DNA from: a virus
Direction: 5' to 3' (one strand)
DNA: 64,000 nucleotides
IMG/VR virus record: IMGVR_UViG_3300010375_000001
Span: 1-64,000 of that record
Positions 63,060-64,000 of this stretch are shown piece after piece. Position 1 is the stretch's first letter. Each line of letters opens with the position of its first letter. The position numbers were made by a program, and so were the translations under genes. The notes under the pieces are model-generated. The model saw only the letters and a list, made by a program, of their open reading frames with translations. It was not told the DNA's origin and did not search any database.

Positions 63060-63726
63060 CTAAAAAGAATTTGTTATTGGCACGATAATGGTAAAGCTTT
63101 TCATCGTGATCCCACATGCCCTGTTGGCGCGTGTACTGCTCATCCCAGGGAACATGTCCATAGGCTGGGTGGAAATGATCGAAGAGCTGCGTGCCCAGGT
63201 AGAAGTAGCGGCCGCGCAGCTTGGCCGCCTCTTGGGCCTCGTTATCGCAGAAGACCGACCAATACTCCGGATAATAGATGAACCTATCCCGCTCGAAGTA
63301 GGCGCGATCCATCACTGACATAGTGGAAAGCATGTTTCTCGCGGTGGAGTCGGGATAATGCAGGAAGACGTCTGGCCCGTTGCAGCGGACGCCTTCCCGT
63401 ATTAAGTGATCCCAGCCGTAGACAGTGAAGCGCATGTCGTCGGAGAAGTTGACCAGGATATCCCAATTGACCAATGGGATATCGCGGTTGATCGCATCGA
63501 TCTTCGATTTGGAATATCCATAAGCTAATTGGAAATGAGGGATTCGTTCCACTTTATCGCGTAGAATATGGTCATACTCTTCAAAAAGGGGATCGTCCAG
63601 ATCAATACAGAAGGACAAGAGAAGATCCGTGGGACTATTGGCCAATTGTAAAATACTATCAAGCCCTTCGGCGAAGCGTTTTGGCCTCGATCGGCTCGCG
63701 TACTTAACCAGGATGCGCGGCTCCAT
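62977..63726 (-). CDS. Glycosyltransferase-like protein (GT-A fold)
   Basis: 249 residues. ILVKYASRSRPKRFAEGLDS opening, LVNFSDDMRFTVYGWDHLIR with a DD pair near residue 95, and a C-terminal WDHDEKLYHYR. This layout is shared with phage glycosyltransferases that modify virion or host glycans. The stop of the next gene overlaps its ATG. Confidence 0.65.
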   Translation of the reverse strand: MEPRILVKYASRSRPKRFAEGLDSILQLANSPTDLLLSFCIDLDDPLFEEYDHILRDKVERIPHFQLAYGYSKSKIDAINRDIPLVNWDILVNFSDDMRFTVYGWDHLIREGVRCNGPDVFLHYPDSTARNMLSTMSVMDRAYFERDRFIYYPEYWSVFCDNEAQEAAKLRGRYFYLGTQLFDHFHPAYGHVPWDEQYTRQQGMWDHDEKLYHYRANNKFFLDDNGQYTFVKHSYPDDQGKTAEAGATG

Positions 63727-64000
63727 TACATGGTGATTTCAAACTTGCTCTTGTGATTTTCCTGCGGTATATCCAATGAAGGCGGGGCCGGATCGGGCAG
63801 CACTTCGTCGGCGACGGGTTTGCGAGGCACGAGCGACGCTATCTCTGCCGGACGAAAGCCTTTCAGAAAATTGGCGATCTTTCCAGCGTGGTGCAGCAGT
63901 TCATCCAAGGGGATAGACTTGCCGGCATGCAGCGAAATGGCGGTGGCCAGCGCCTCTCTGTAAATGAATTCGTTATCATCGGATGTAATCGGTTCGTTGA
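63726..64000 (-). CDS. Phage protein of unknown function, 5' end outside window
   Basis: The frame is open to the right edge (91 codons visible), so the start lies beyond the window. FIYREALATAISLHAGKSIP and a Pro-rich C-terminus (LPDPAPPSLDIPQEN). Coupled to the glycosyltransferase by an ATG/stop overlap. No family recognised. Confidence 0.6.
   Translation of the reverse strand, partial: NEPITSDDNEFIYREALATAISLHAGKSIPLDELLHHAGKIANFLKGFRPAEIASLVPRKPVADEVLPDPAPPSLDIPQENHKSKFEITM

Overview
The window is a 64 kb stretch of a temperate tailed phage (free phage or prophage) of the Bacteroidota. This is inferred from three things: genes start behind an A-rich box (typically CTAAAAAC) rather than a Shine-Dalgarno sequence; several protein types are familiar from Bacteroidota phages and mobile elements (signal-peptide tail protein, 'YLHELQ' C-termini, 'APFTPEQV' zinc protein); and a tyrosine recombinase and a repressor-like gene are present. 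The genus cannot be named from this sequence.

Layout. (1) 1-22.6 kb, plus strand: virion and lysis block. It holds a giant 1881-residue internal-type protein, large terminase, portal, scaffold-like protein, major capsid protein, further virion proteins, a tail/adhesin protein, an RCC1-repeat protein, small membrane proteins, an M15 endolysin and an Ig-like protein. The order fits a short-tailed phage, since no tail sheath, tube or tape-measure was recognised. (2) 22.6-30.6 kb, mostly minus: HNH-like protein, integrase, macro-domain protein, two tRNA-like elements, PPP-type phosphatase, a ParB-like DGQ protein and a repressor-like HTH protein. (3) 30.7-35.6 kb, plus: early/replication genes, namely a Cro-position protein, a RecT/Bet-like annealing protein, a VRR-NUC nuclease and a primase-helicase. 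(4) 35.6-39.7 kb, minus: regulators, a small paralogous family and SSB. (5) 39.7-40.5 kb: AT-rich, repeat-bearing divergent region, a candidate origin. (6) 40.5-59.0 kb, plus: about forty mostly small accessory genes. (7) 59.0-64 kb, minus: glycosyltransferase and methyltransferase cassette with homing-endonuclease debris, running off the right edge.

The most striking signal is in region 6. Between consecutive small genes lie at least fifteen different RNA elements with one shared architecture. Each has a closing stem of about 7 bp, a short side hairpin, and a hairpin of about 5 bp, usually with a 7-nt loop starting TTCG or ATCG. The 3' strand of that hairpin abuts the 3' strand of the closing stem with no linker. 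This is the geometry of the tRNA acceptor/T-arm minihelix. Most elements end within a few bases of the initiation box (G/C)(G/T)AACTAAAAAC and a start codon. At the same position before one gene (46705-46754) there is instead a complete type I hammerhead ribozyme core. Together they suggest that this polycistronic message is punctuated, and perhaps cut, by structured RNA. On the minus strand, tRNA-like elements with intact acceptor and T arms but defective anticodon arms sit in the leader of the macro-domain gene.

A second window-wide signal is a DNA motif built from TTGTAC/GTACAA half-sites, which recurs at the promoters of the integrase, early, replication and accessory genes and marks a likely phage regulon.
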